A stretch of 64,000 nucleotides of DNA from Chrysogorgia sp. JL179-B06 (GCA_035772405.1 JAYKKM010000224.1:124001-188000), one strand, 5' to 3'; shown: positions 45,799 to 55,829, numbered from the stretch's first letter. A program made the numbers and translations. Notes: generated from the letters alone by a model not told the origin.

Positions 45799-48700
45799 TG
45801 GTGGTGCACGTGATCCTGCTATAGGTTCTGGTAATTTAGTTATAGCGAATGTTAAGATGAGTTTTCTAGAGAGGATGTCTGGCTATCTAGCTGATGCTAA
45901 AGCATTAGGGTATAAGTGGATGGACCTTATTAGAAGAGGATCTAGAGAGAACGTCATTAGTAGAGTCACCAGAATTAGGGAGGTCAGAGAAGTTCGAAAG
46001 GCTAGACGTGATCTTAGACGATATGTAAGGAGGTCACAGTTGAGTCAGGAGACCTCAGACAAAGAGTATGAAAGAATCACTAGTCTTATTGCTAAGATGA
46101 AACGTCCTACTGTAGTACAAAGGAGAGTTGCTCTCAAAGGGTACACCAAGTCGTATAGTGTTAAGGTGATCGACAATAAGGATCCACTAAAACAACTAGT
46201 CAAGACTAGAGGAGTAGTAGGCTCAACTTTACAGAAAGAGTTAGAAAGACTGAAAGGTTTAAAGTTTTCTGGGACGTTGAAAGTAACTCTAGAGAAAGAG
46301 ATTGGTGACGGTGAGTCTGTGATTAAGGAAGCCTTCTTCAATAGTGTGGTCAAAACAGTGGTTAGTAGTGTTGATATTAGTGGGACTACGAGACAAGCTA
46401 GTGAGGAGATAGTTAATCGTATAGCTGTATGGTTGTCAGAAGGGTCTGGGTGGGTTGTAGACAGTGTTAGTGACCACTTTATTAATGTGGTAGTGTATAA
46501 GCCTCTTAAAGGATCGAGTTATATTGATCTACCAGAAGAGTTGAGGAACGCGTCGAAAGGTTTAGTCAACATAAAAAATAGTGATGACAAGTGTTTTATG
46601 TGGTGTCATGTGTTACACAAGTGTCCTGTAGGAAAGGATCCGCAGAGAGTGTCGAAGCATAAGAAGAACGTAGGTTCTGTCAATTATGAGGGAGTGAGAT
46701 TTCCAGTGGATACGAAACAGTACAACAAGATAGAGAGGCAGAACGGTATTAGTATCAGCGTGTTTGGGTACGAGGACAAGCAGCCATTCCCTATCTACGT
46801 TTCTGAGGAGAGGTATGAGGATCATATGGACCTGCTGCTAATAACGAATGGTGTTAAACGACACTACGTGTACATCAAAGACTTTAACAAATTTATGTTC
46901 AGACATACTAAACACAAGTGTCGCAAGAATTTCTGTAGATACTGTCTTCAATGTTTTACTACTAATGAGATTCTAGAGAAACATAAGGAGGTTTGTATGG
47001 TGGTAAATGGTAAACAAGCTATCAAGATGCCAGACGAAGAAGACAGCACTCTTGAGTATGAAAACTTTCATAAACAATTAGAGGTACCATTCGTGATATA
47101 CGCAGACTTCGAGGCTATCACAGAGAAGGTCAACAACGTTACACCACTCACAGGATCGTACACTAGCGAGTACCAAAGACACACGGACTGTGGGTATGGG
47201 TACAAAGTAGTGTGCTGTTACGATGATAAATATAGTAAACCAGTAGAGATGTTTCGAGGTAAGAACGCGGTTAGGAAGTTCATGAAAAAGATGTTAGAGG
47301 AGGTTAAATACTGCAAGAAAGTCAGAAAGGAGCATTTTAATGAGGACATGGTGTTGACCAGAGCTGATAAGGTTAACTTCAAGGAAGCGACTAAATGTCA
47401 TATTTGTGATAGGAAATATAAAAGGGGACAAATGAGAGTTAGAGATCATTGTCATATCACTGGTAAATATAGAGGTTCAGCACATCAGTTATGTAATAGG
47501 AACTATAGACTGACTGATAAGATACCTGTCATATTTCACAATCTAAGAGGGTATGATAGTCACTTCATAATGCAAGAGATAGGCAAGCTAGGTCAGAAAA
47601 TCAACGTCATACCAAATAATATGGAGAAATATATGGCATTCATGTTAGGTAAACATCTAGTGTTTCTAGATAGTTTCCAATTCATGAGCTCTAGTCTAGC
47701 CAACCTAGTGAACAACCTACCAAAGGACTGTCTTAAGTACACGTCTGAGCTATTTAAAGGTGAGGAGCTAGAGTTGGTGTCGCGAAAAGGTGTGTACCCA
47801 TATGACTATATGGATAGTTTCGATAAGTTTAACGAACTTGAGTTGCCATCAAAGGAGAGTTTCTACAGCATCCTAAAGGACGAGCATGTGTCAGACACAG
47901 ACTACGAGCACGCTCAAGAAGTGTGGGAGACAATGGGTGTGGAGAATATGGGTGAGTACCACGACCTATACCTAAAGTCTGACGTATTACTACTGGCTGA
48001 CGTGTTCGAGAACTTTAGAAGAACGTGTAAACAGTACTACCAATTAGATCCTTGTCATTACTTCACATCACCTGGACTATCGTGGGACGCTGCTCTAAAG
48101 ATGACAGGAGTGGAACTAGAGTTGATGACTGATATCGACATGTTTCAGTTTATTGAGAAAGGAATGCGGGGTGGTGTCTCCTGTATAACACATAGACATG
48201 GAGAAGCTAATAACAAATACATGAAGGGGCCGGTATGATAGTAGTAAACCATCGAAACATATTGTATACTTAGATGCGAATAACCTTTATGGTTGGGCTA
48301 TGTGTCAGTATCTACCGACTGGTGGGTTTGAGTGGGTCGAAGGTTTTGACATCAACAATCTAGATAAATATAACAACGACTCAGACAAAGGGTTGATACT
48401 CGAGGTTGATTTAGAGTACCCAGAGGAGTTACACGATCTTCACAACGACTATCCTTTAGCCCCTGAGAGGATGAAAGTAAGTAGTGATATGTTGTCAAAC
48501 TATTGTAAGACGATCCAAAACAAGTTTAAGATATCTGTAGGAGAGGTTGCAAAACTTGTACCTAACCTAAACGGTAAGAGTAAGTACGTTGTTCATTATA
48601 GAAACTTACAATTATACAAGAGTTTGGGAATGAAGGTTAAGAAGATACATAGAGTACTTCAGTTCGATCAGTCACCATGGCTCAAGCAATATATTGACTT

Positions 48701-49532
48701 TAACACAGACAAGAGAACTCAAGCGAAGAACGACTTTGAGAAGAATTTCTTCAAGCTCATGAATAATAGTGTATTCGGAAAGACTATGGAGAATCTACGA
48801 AAGCGTGTGAATGTGGAGTTAGTAACAGACAAGGAAAAACTGAAGAAACTAACGTCAAAACCAACCTTTGTTAGCAGTAAAATATTTGACAATAAATTGG
48901 TAGCAGTTCACAAGATCAAAGAGATACTAACTCTAAATAGACCAGCATATGTAGGTATGTGTATTCTAGACCTATCAAAGACATTGGTGTACGACTTCCA
49001 CTACAGTAACATCAAAAAGAAATATGGCAACAAAGCCAAATTACTATTCACAGACACGGATAGTCTAATGTATGAGATTGAGACGGAGGATGTGTACAAA
49101 GACATGTACGCTAACAAAGAAGTGTTTGACTTTAGTGGATATGATAAGTCATCTCCTTACTTCGACCTAACTAACAAGAAGGTTATTGGTAAAATGAAGG
49201 ATGAGACATTAGGAGTCCCCATCGTTGAGTTCGTTGGTTTAAGGTCGAAAATGTATAGCTACATAAAAGAGGATGGAAAAGGTGGGAAGACTGCTAAAGG
49301 TATCAAGAAGAGTACCATTAGAAATAATATAAGACATGACAACTATAAAAGTGTCCTGACAAATGGTGAGCAAATGTCTCACATAATTAAAACTATTCGC
49401 AGCAAGAGCCACCAACTAGGAAGCTACGAAATAAATAATATATCCTTAAGCTGCTTTGACGACAAGCGACATATACTACCAGACGGTGTGTCTAGCTATG
49501 CGTATGGACATTACAAAATAGTCCAGAACTAG
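45755..49532 (+). pseudogene. polB: Protein-primed family B DNA polymerase of Polinton A, one frameshift
   Basis: Replicates the element by protein priming in known Polintons. Open 45755-48238, then in another frame from about 48230 to 49532, about 1258 codons in all. Exo I is YADFEAIT near residue 448. A CHIC...DHCHITGKYRGSAH...CN endonuclease VII-like cluster, Exo II (FHNLRGYDSHF) and Exo III (YHDLYLKSDVLLLAD) follow. After the break come motif A (YLDANNLYGWAM), motif B (KLMNNSVFGKT) and motif C (FTDTDS). A Cys-rich finger-like CRYCLQCF...C lies before Exo I. The break at 48227-48236 is present in both copies of the locus, so it is probably a real lesion. The start codon is uncertain. Confidence 0.93.
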
Positions 49533-49708
49533 CTGTTTAGATTCCTAAAATGTTTTTTAGTCTTGATGTGTTTATATTTAGAGGTCACGTGGTATGACTG
49601 ATCGCATGTCTCACACACCCACTTATGAGTTCTCATCCACTCTTTGGTTTGTGCTCTGGCTGCTACCAAAGCTTCTTCTTTGGTTTGGTAAATTTTTGGT
49701 CTTGCCAT
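49529..49708 (-). CDS. Small C2H2 zinc-finger protein, 59 aa
   Basis: A compact gene of 59 codons plus stop. It carries one C2H2-type finger, CETCDQSYHVTSKYKHIKTKKH, with cysteines at about 33 and 36 and histidines near 46 and 52, and is strongly basic. Its ATG overlaps the stop of the upstream zinc-ribbon gene (TAATG at 49710-49706) and its TAG overlaps the convergent polymerase stop (CTAG, 49529-49532). The tight overlaps and a GTAATATATAATGG start context support a real gene. Possibly nucleic-acid binding; function unknown. Confidence 0.72.
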   Translation of the reverse strand: MARPKIYQTKEEALVAARAQTKEWMRTHKWVCETCDQSYHVTSKYKHIKTKKHFRNLNS

Positions 49709-50280
49709 TATATATTACTATATATTTTATTTACCCACTCGTTGTAGTATGGATCTCCTCTCCCATCCCAACCTAGATCCTTGTATACTACGTTATACAG
49801 GTTATACTCGAATCGCACCTTAACCTTACCAGGTTTGAGGTCGTTAAGACTACCTCTCAACTCTATACCTCTTCTAGAGCATATTCTTATGACATAGAAA
49901 ATATATTTCGATATATTCTTAACAATCAAATTGTTTCTTTTAAGAGACCATACTATTTTTATAAAATCACTGACAACTGTTGATATGTCACTCTCATTGA
50001 CTAGTCCAGTCAACGTTCTCTCTAACCACTTACTGTAACTATGAGCCGATTTCTTGTACATCCAAATGTTAGGTACAAAGTTTCTCACACGTCCGTAGGT
50101 AGTCTCTCCACACTTGTTACAACTAAATACACCATCTTCGATTTGGGTTCTGTGGTTACTACACTCGTAACAGTATGTGGTGTCGTACCACTTTTTTGGT
50201 GTTGCGTCCTTACTTCCGTTCTCAATCTCATCCAATGTATACCCAGCATAGAACATTCTCATTGTACGTTCGTCAATCAT
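49708..50280 (-). CDS. Possible VLTF3-like late transcription factor, 190 aa
   Basis: A four-cysteine zinc ribbon (YCYECSN and SCNKCGE, about residues 36-59) is followed by a helical domain starting YKKSAHSYSKWLERTLTGL and a conserved C terminus ending near YYNEWV. The layout of ribbon plus a Y/H-containing helical block resembles the poxvirus-type late transcription factor 3 family, which Polintons and giant viruses share. The match is from memory of the pattern, not a search, so this is a candidate. Conserved in element B at 15054-15632. If correct it would activate late (virion) genes of the element. Confidence 0.5.
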   Translation of the reverse strand: MIDERTMRMFYAGYTLDEIENGSKDATPKKWYDTTYCYECSNHRTQIEDGVFSCNKCGETTYGRVRNFVPNIWMYKKSAHSYSKWLERTLTGLVNESDISTVVSDFIKIVWSLKRNNLIVKNISKYIFYVIRICSRRGIELRGSLNDLKPGKVKVRFEYNLYNVVYKDLGWDGRGDPYYNEWVNKIYSNI

Positions 50281-50310
50281 CTAAGTTACTATACTATATA
50301 TGTCTTTAGA

Positions 50311-50502
50311 CTATAGTGTAGTAACTTTGTGGTTGTCGGTTAGTGTCTCCCACTCACACTTTATTGTTGTGACCTGTTTTAGAGCGTCTGATAGTAGTTG
50401 TTCCAACTCTTCTATCTGACGAGTTTGGTAAGAGAGTGTCTCTGTCAAGTTACGCTTTTTATCAAATTCCATAGCCATCTCCTTCAAAGTTGTAGTGCTC
50501 AT
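50311..50502 (-). CDS. Small coiled-coil protein, 63 aa
   Basis: Almost entirely helical prediction with Leu/Ile heptads at residues 10-45. Identical in both copies of the locus, with no indels, and packed between neighbours at 2 and 30 bp. No homologue is present in element B between the corresponding genes. Function unknown. Confidence 0.55.
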   Translation of the reverse strand: MSTTTLKEMAMEFDKKRNLTETLSYQTRQIEELEQLLSDALKQVTTIKCEWETLTDNHKVTTL

Positions 50503-50504
50503 TT

Positions 50505-50921
50505 CTATAACACTCTATATATTAAGTAACCTAGAGGTAGCCCGACAACTCCAACGAATACCGTTTGATATTCTTTCATCTCGTCTGAGGGTTTGTAATA
50601 GTCTGACAACTCAGGCTCTTTGCTAAATGTCTTCCCAACATACTGTATCGTCAGTACTTGTCTTAGTTGATCCAGAGCGTGGTTCGTGTCGTTTATGTCT
50701 GCGTTAGCATCTGACAGTTGTTGTCTTAATTCCTGAACTTTGTCTCTCTGACGAATCTCGTTCTCGTAGAACTTTTCTTTCGCTCTTGCAAGACTTTCCA
50801 ATGCTTTGTTGTGTCTCTTTATCTCTGTCTCGTAGCCGGTATGGTTTAGCTTGCTGAATATAAATCCAGCTCCTGCGAATGCTATAGCGTTGAATAAACC
50901 ACATGCTACCACGCTAGCCAT
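50505..50921 (-). CDS. Membrane/coiled-coil Polinton protein, 138 aa
   Basis: N-terminal hydrophobic Ala/Gly-rich segment (1-24), coiled coil (about 28-90, with LSDANADINDTNHAL) and a C-terminal hydrophobic segment (about 118-137). About half identical to its element B homologue at 14610-15029. I recognise the family as a regular Polinton cargo gene in cnidarians. Two predicted spans with a charged helical middle suggest a virion or assembly membrane protein; no function is established. Confidence 0.72.
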   Translation of the reverse strand: MASVVACGLFNAIAFAGAGFIFSKLNHTGYETEIKRHNKALESLARAKEKFYENEIRQRDKVQELRQQLSDANADINDTNHALDQLRQVLTIQYVGKTFSKEPELSDYYKPSDEMKEYQTVFVGVVGLPLGYLIYRVL

Positions 50922-50937
50922 TATGTATTACGTTAGA

Positions 50938-51171
50938 TTATTTTGAGAACGGGTCAATAGGTAAGTATTTCTTGCTCTGCGCCCACTTAACGAGTAGCGT
51001 TGAGACACCTACAGCAGTCGCTAACTTGAGGGTGCCCTTCACTGATTCAGGGGTTCCTAACGGTTCTTTTAGTACTTTCTTTGACGCCATTGATACGGCT
51101 ACAGCTCCAGCAGTCACGAGGGCTGCGTCGTATAGCTCGTTCATCAGTTCTTTTCTGTCTATTGATGCCAT
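50938..51171 (-). CDS. Small Polinton membrane protein, 77 aa
   Basis: Two hydrophobic stretches (about residues 16-30 and 47-63) flank a Lys/Pro/Gly loop with EPLGTPESVKGT. Strongly conserved with element B (14369-14605). The start codon touches a TATAATATA box (51171-51179). Likely an integral membrane component of the particle or its assembly site; function unknown. Confidence 0.72.
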   Translation of the reverse strand: MASIDRKELMNELYDAALVTAGAVAVSMASKKVLKEPLGTPESVKGTLKLATAVGVSTLLVKWAQSKKYLPIDPFSK

Positions 51172-51179
51172 ATATTATA
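51171..51179 (-). promoter_or_regulatory. TATAATATA box overlapping a start codon
   Basis: On the minus strand the sequence reads ACATGTCGTATAATATATGG, the last A of the box being the A of ATG. The AACATGT(N)GTATAATATA context recurs before other genes of the element. Confidence 0.55.
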
Positions 51180-51188
51180 CGACATGTT

Positions 51189-51482
51189 TTAATCGAGGCT
51201 GTCGAGTTTACGTGATGGTTTTATAACGACGTTCTTAGGCTCCACTACTTGTTTGTCTTGCCTCATCGTGTAATACAGTGAGCTAGCGGCTATAACCACT
51301 CCTATAGTACCTATGATGTATCCGTAGTTAAAACTATCGTCCTCACTTATCACTCTCTCTCTCATCTTCCTCTCTTTGGCTGATTTAGATATAGCAGCCA
51401 AGCGTTTGCCTGCCTCTACTCTTTTAGGGTCTTTGACCTTTGTTGTCGACGTTATAATAGGTACGGACTCGTTGTCAGTCAT
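51189..51482 (-). CDS. Single-span membrane protein, 97 aa
   Basis: Basic N-terminal half (KDPKRVEAGKRLAAISKSAKERK region), one membrane span (YGYIIGTIGVVIAASSLYY, about 53-71) and a basic tail. The C-terminal half is conserved in element B (14175-14345). Small proteins with this basic helix plus span layout are usual in cnidarian-type Polintons. Function unknown. Confidence 0.66.
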   Translation of the reverse strand: MTDNESVPIITSTTKVKDPKRVEAGKRLAAISKSAKERKMRERVISEDDSFNYGYIIGTIGVVIAASSLYYTMRQDKQVVEPKNVVIKPSRKLDSLD

Positions 51483-51483
51483 C

Positions 51484-51492
51484 TATATTATA
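51484..51492 (-). promoter_or_regulatory. TATAATATA box one base before a start codon
   Basis: Minus strand reads CACGTATAATATAGATG. Same nine-base core as at 51171, 52349, 59021 and 61031. Confidence 0.55.
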
Positions 51493-51539
51493 CGTGATAT
51501 CTCGTCACAGATCATCTCACAGTTGTCTGACAGATTATC

Positions 51540-52349
51540 TCATAGATAGAGTATTCGATGAAAGTATCTTTGATGATTATACAGTGTGGTTTCACTCTTA
51601 AATCTCCTATTGCAGTATTCACACAGGACTCTAGAGTCTCTCATATATGTCTCTATGAAATGTATTATCTCATGTTGGTCTGAGGATAGTAACGTGTTGT
51701 ACCCTTGTGATCTTAGTCTCCTTAATACCCTCATCTGGTTATTCCTAATAACCCCATTACCTTTCGGTGTTTTGAACTCTATAGCAAACCCATTATATCT
51801 CTTGTGTAGTTGCGGAACTATCAAGTCTGGTTGCCCACCACTGTAACCCTTCTTCCATCCATCTATTCTTTTAGTAGATGTGTCTTGATACTCTCCCAAC
51901 CCTGGGATGACTATTGTTGGGTGGTACTCTCTAATGTACTTCACAATGTCGTAGTGTAAGTCTGTCTCACTCATGATTGATAGTTGGTTATGTTGCGTGT
52001 ACTGACCTGTCTTTCTAATAGATGGTAGGACTTCTGTGAATATCCATTTTCTAAAAGTCTCAGCTGACTCTAACTTAGATGAGAATATTAGTCTATACAA
52101 ACCACTCTCGTTTATTTGCCAAACTCGTCTATTTCGACACTCAGACCCTGAGACCTTGAGACAGGACCTTAGCTCCCAAACCTCTCTTTTCTCGTCATCT
52201 ACCACATGTTCTTGTATTGCTTTAGAAGGTCTTTTATAACCTAATACCTCGGCTACTTCTTTTCCGTAGAACCATATATTGTCTCCATCCTTAATAGTCG
52301 TGACTGATTCCTCCTCGAAGACGAATTTTCTAATGAGACTCATTACCAT
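51540..52349 (-). CDS. BRO-N / VRR-NUC-type nuclease / C2H2 finger fusion, 269 aa
   Basis: Residues 1-115 match a BRO N-terminal DNA-binding domain (GKEVAEVLGYKRPSKAI, then WQINESGLYRLIFSSKLESAE and FRKWIFTEVLPSIRKTG). Residues about 130-225 look like a VRR-NUC/PD-(D/E)XK nuclease: GGQPDLIV with Asp175 and FAIEFKTPKG with Glu191 and Lys193. The C terminus has a finger with Cys243, Cys246, His259 and His264. It may process replication or recombination DNA; role inferred. Its TATAATATA box overlaps the first ATG, so the start is more likely Met3 at 52343, which leaves five bases between box and ATG. Confidence 0.8.
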   Translation of the reverse strand: MVMSLIRKFVFEEESVTTIKDGDNIWFYGKEVAEVLGYKRPSKAIQEHVVDDEKREVWELRSCLKVSGSECRNRRVWQINESGLYRLIFSSKLESAETFRKWIFTEVLPSIRKTGQYTQHNQLSIMSETDLHYDIVKYIREYHPTIVIPGLGEYQDTSTKRIDGWKKGYSGGQPDLIVPQLHKRYNGFAIEFKTPKGNGVIRNNQMRVLRRLRSQGYNTLLSSDQHEIIHFIETYMRDSRVLCEYCNRRFKSETTLYNHQRYFHRILYL

Positions 52350-52357
52350 ATATTATA
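52349..52357 (-). promoter_or_regulatory. TATAATATA box before the BRO/nuclease gene
   Basis: Minus strand reads AACATGTGGTATAATATATGG, then TAATGAG. It overlaps the upstream ATG and is five bases before the second one, favouring the second as start. Confidence 0.6.
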
Positions 52358-52656
52358 CCACATGTTTTATTTCTATGTCTACACAACTTGTCGAGACAGG
52401 ACCACCAGGTCCCGAATCGGGACCTCATGTGTAAACTACCCCTCTATCGATCACAAACACACCACGAGTAGGGGGTCATATGTAGTGTCTTAATATTTTA
52501 CTACTATTTGTACGCTACTAGGACATCTTAATTGTCGTCTTCAAAGTAACAGTTATTTTTAAGAATAGCTAAGGTCCTGTTTTAGGACTCTTTTGACCAG
52601 TGCCCTGTTTTGGGGCGTTGACTGAAAAAGAGCTAATTGGTGATACTTCTGAGCAC
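52350..52656. other. Hairpin-rich non-coding gap inside Polinton A
   Basis: The only long gene-free stretch in the element's interior. Contains GGTCCCGAATCGGGACC (52408-52424), a GTCCT/AGGAC hairpin (52574-52588) and a GCCCT/GGGGC hairpin (52602-52616), the latter two sharing the loop GTTTT. It lies downstream of the fibre-like gene and upstream of the BRO gene. Could hold terminators, a small RNA or a control region. Confidence 0.7.
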
Positions 52657-54179
52657 CTACTCTTGGAACTTGTCGACTGACACATCACTGGTTCTTACGT
52701 GTAGACCTGTGTTTAAAGGAAGGTCGGAGTCGGACCCCCCTTGTGTCTCGTATACTTTATTGTACCTTTTCACCATTCCATTGATTGGTGGGCATAAGTC
52801 AGTCACATTATCGTCCAACACTTTAACGTCTGAGAGGAACATTGACTCGTTATAAGGAAGACCTCTAAGATACGATCTTAGTTGTGTCAGTATCTTTTTG
52901 TAGCTAGTGTACGCAAACTTGCAATGCTCCACTCTACTCGTCAGATTGGATTTAGCCAAGTAGCCTTGGATGACCACACCAGGACCACTAATACAAGCAA
53001 TGATTAGAGGGTTAGCGGTTACCGATCCAGCTACAATTCCTACTGTCGTTAACCCTATGCTAGTCATGTTTAACGATAGTTTAATTTTCTTCAACCTCTT
53101 GTATTTCCATTTGTAACAGGCTTCTAGTTTGTGGTAGTACGCGTACAAACGTTTGAGCTCTAACACCTCTTCCTCTGACATATCCTTTGATATGTGATTG
53201 AAAACAACAACTGACTTCTTCCTCATTAACTTACCTTGTATTTACTCATCATGTCTTTACCAACTAATATTATATCTCGGTTTGTCATATAACCAGAGAT
53301 GATTTTCATACCGTAAAACTCTATCAAAGACGGGTAATTATAGGGTGCGAGTGGTAATTTTGGTCGATGTGTTCCAAAGATAGTTCCATAAGGAGATCCT
53401 ATCTCTTTGTAGTTAGCTGTGAAGTCTGAGTCTGTTGATCTTACGTTGTTGACCCTAACATGGGAGTTATCCATCTGCCAATGTATTGATATCATATGTG
53501 TCTTAGTGGTGTCGATGTTATTTGGGATTGTGCATGTGTGCCCCTTCACTGGATCGCCACCACCATACGATAATTTGTCAGTTTTACCTCCTTTGTACCC
53601 TATGTATTTGTCATGCGATACGTCATCGTTTGACACAATCGTCTCCCAATCTGTCGTAGATACCCTCTTGGCTAACCTCACTACCACAAAAATGGATATG
53701 TCACAGTATTGCATACGTGGACAGTTAAAGTGTACTCCAGCTTCAAGTGGAATTGGAGTTAGTTCAGGGGATAGGAAGCTATGACCATTGTTAACACCAA
53801 TAATAGGACCATACGTTGGATCGTATTGTACTAACATGTTTGTTTTATCTCTAATGGTTCTCACTTTATTTGTTCCACTGTGGTATTCCACCATACTCAC
53901 AGCATGCTTTGTGACGTTAAAGTCAAATAGAACGTTATAGGACTGCGTTCTAAAGTATTGCGATAAGTATACGGACTCCAACACTTTTTTACTGATAGCA
54001 TCCAAATCATCTTCTGGATCTGCTATGTTTTTGAGTGCCCTGAACGCCATATCTATATCTCCAGACATCCTCCCACCGCTAACGCTTAACTTAGGGTCAC
54101 TGTCTAGATGTCTCTTCGCTCTTCTTAGTATTTTGTCGCTCTCGTAGTCTCTGTCCTCAAACCCATAACTTAGACTCAT
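52657..54179 (-). pseudogene. Fibre/lectin-like protein, frameshifted in this copy
   Basis: The N terminus (DRDYESDKILRRAKRHLDSDPKL region) resembles the leader of Polinton and virus fibre-like proteins. Residues about 85-305 look like a concanavalin/LamG-type beta-sandwich (MISIHWQMDNSHVRVN; IEFYGMKIISG), suggesting carbohydrate or surface binding. After a one-base loss near 53241 the rest (53226-52657) is in another frame: a charged helix, a hydrophobic pair (SIGLTTVGIVAG; NPLIIACIS) and a helical tail. Copy 1 is open at that point, so the break may be an error. Function inferred from fold-like patterns only. Confidence 0.6.
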
Positions 54180-54183
54180 TATG

Positions 54184-55812
54184 TTATAACATATATTTGC
54201 TTACTAAATAGCCAGACACAGCCGAAACCACTAGAACTAGCCCCAACTCTGTCGTGTTGTCACCTGGTGTCACCTTTGGTGGCTTGCCAAGTGTCTCCAG
54301 GTGATCTCCACCTTCCTGGTGTGCCACGTTTGGTGTCGTCAGACGATGCGTCACCTTTGGCTTATCAAGTGTCTCCAGATGCTCTCCACCTTCTTGGTGT
54401 ACTTTCTTAACCTCCGTCGTTTTCGCGTAGTTTAACCCACTGTTTACTCCAAACTTCATACTCTGTGTAGCAGTCTTCAATAGGTTGTTGTACCCAGCGA
54501 TTTTGCTCTTGAGGATTACAACGTTACTTGGCATTAACCACGTAGACGGCGATAGCGCAAGATTTTGGACAACGTTAGTGTCTCTAATCGACTTGTTCAT
54601 GTTGAGAATCCACGTTGACACGTCGTAGTTTATAACACTATCCTCCACCAACTTTCGGAACTCTTGTTGAGTCTCTAGACTGCCTGCAGAACCACCAACG
54701 ACTGATACACGTGTTCTCGCTTGTGCACCAAGTGTGGAGTAAACAAAGGCCTCTATGGACTGATTTAGATATTGTCTCCCAATATTGGTGAGACCATTCG
54801 ACATCAGAGGAACGTATCGTTTGTAGTCGTTCTTAACGTCGTTAATCGTGAAGACTCTCTCCTCACCTGTTGTACCGTCAGCAAGGACTTTACCCTGGTA
54901 GTAATGTTTTTTAGGAATCTTGTCTGTCTTACCGTACAGTTCTCCAGCGTCAAACTCTCTACTTATCGATCTCATACTCTCACCACCTTCCATCCTTCTG
55001 AGAAGTCTTCTAACAGTAAAGTACAGATGAAACCTCATTACACTCGTGATAACAGGGTGAACTTCTTGCGAGGGTGATAAGTGTTGCAACGACACTCCAC
55101 AACAGAAACTTGCACAATACGTTGCAAACACGACCCTATAGTAGCTCTCGTTGTCGTCCCACTTTGACTTTGTCTTTGACGTGGTGATTTGTAATATTGG
55201 TAGCTTTGAGAGAAAGTAGTTATTTTGATTAACGAAGACTCTAAAGTTATTCACTGGGTAGTTCAACACGTTTTCCGTCGGATAACCATCCCAAAGTCCC
55301 CAGTGGTTCTTGTGACCTTTAGGTAATGGTTGGATAGTTCCACCAGATAGCCATATTTCTGGAAACTTGTCGTCGTGACCTTTTGGAGACTTGTTGTTGT
55401 GTAACCAAACCCACATACTCTTGTCGTTTTTGAAGGTATCACTAGTTATGTTAGTGCTTATGATGTCGTTGTTTCTAAAATATATGTCAACTCCATTAAC
55501 CTCGCCATCTTGTGAGACAGTTGGATCGAACTCAAACTTGCTCAAAGTGATGTGAGGGTACTTTTTCACTAGATTCAGCTTAGCCACTCGTACGGCGTTA
55601 GATATCTCTTTTTGATTAACTATCATTGGTTTGTTTATCGTTAGATACTTAGTATACTCCGGTTTACTCTTAAACCTACTTGAGTCTATCGAAACGTCAC
55701 CAATATTAGTTTTCGTCACGAAGAATATATGTATATGCATATTGTCGTCAACATCAAGAAAAAACCTATTCTTGTCAGCATAAGGATACTTTCTTTTGAA
55801 CGCATCCATCAT
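54184..55812 (-). CDS. Tail-anchored Polinton structural-type protein, 542 aa
   Basis: Unrecognised N-terminal half (1-235), a Cys-rich spot (YCASFCCG near 233), a conserved central part (about 255-440, including RFHLYFTVRRLLRRM and GLTNIGRQYLNQSIEAFVYSTLGA), then two near-repeats HQEGG(E/D)HLETL(D/G)KP at about 478 and 504, and a single C-terminal membrane span (about 523-540). I recognise the central part as a regular Polinton-cargo family in cnidarians. Divergent from the penton-like gene with 17 bp between starts, so both probably share a promoter region. Likely virion-related; exact role unknown. Confidence 0.65.
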   Translation of the reverse strand: MMDAFKRKYPYADKNRFFLDVDDNMHIHIFFVTKTNIGDVSIDSSRFKSKPEYTKYLTINKPMIVNQKEISNAVRVAKLNLVKKYPHITLSKFEFDPTVSQDGEVNGVDIYFRNNDIISTNITSDTFKNDKSMWVWLHNNKSPKGHDDKFPEIWLSGGTIQPLPKGHKNHWGLWDGYPTENVLNYPVNNFRVFVNQNNYFLSKLPILQITTSKTKSKWDDNESYYRVVFATYCASFCCGVSLQHLSPSQEVHPVITSVMRFHLYFTVRRLLRRMEGGESMRSISREFDAGELYGKTDKIPKKHYYQGKVLADGTTGEERVFTINDVKNDYKRYVPLMSNGLTNIGRQYLNQSIEAFVYSTLGAQARTRVSVVGGSAGSLETQQEFRKLVEDSVINYDVSTWILNMNKSIRDTNVVQNLALSPSTWLMPSNVVILKSKIAGYNNLLKTATQSMKFGVNSGLNYAKTTEVKKVHQEGGEHLETLDKPKVTHRLTTPNVAHQEGGDHLETLGKPPKVTPGDNTTELGLVLVVSAVSGYLVSKYML

Positions 55813-55829
55813 AACATACCGTACGTTAT
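55813..55829. promoter_or_regulatory. 17-bp divergent start region
   Basis: Only CATAACATACCGTACGTTAT-type sequence separates two divergent ATGs. CGTACG sits centrally with AT-rich GTTAT on each side, so a single compact site must serve both genes. Confidence 0.45.
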
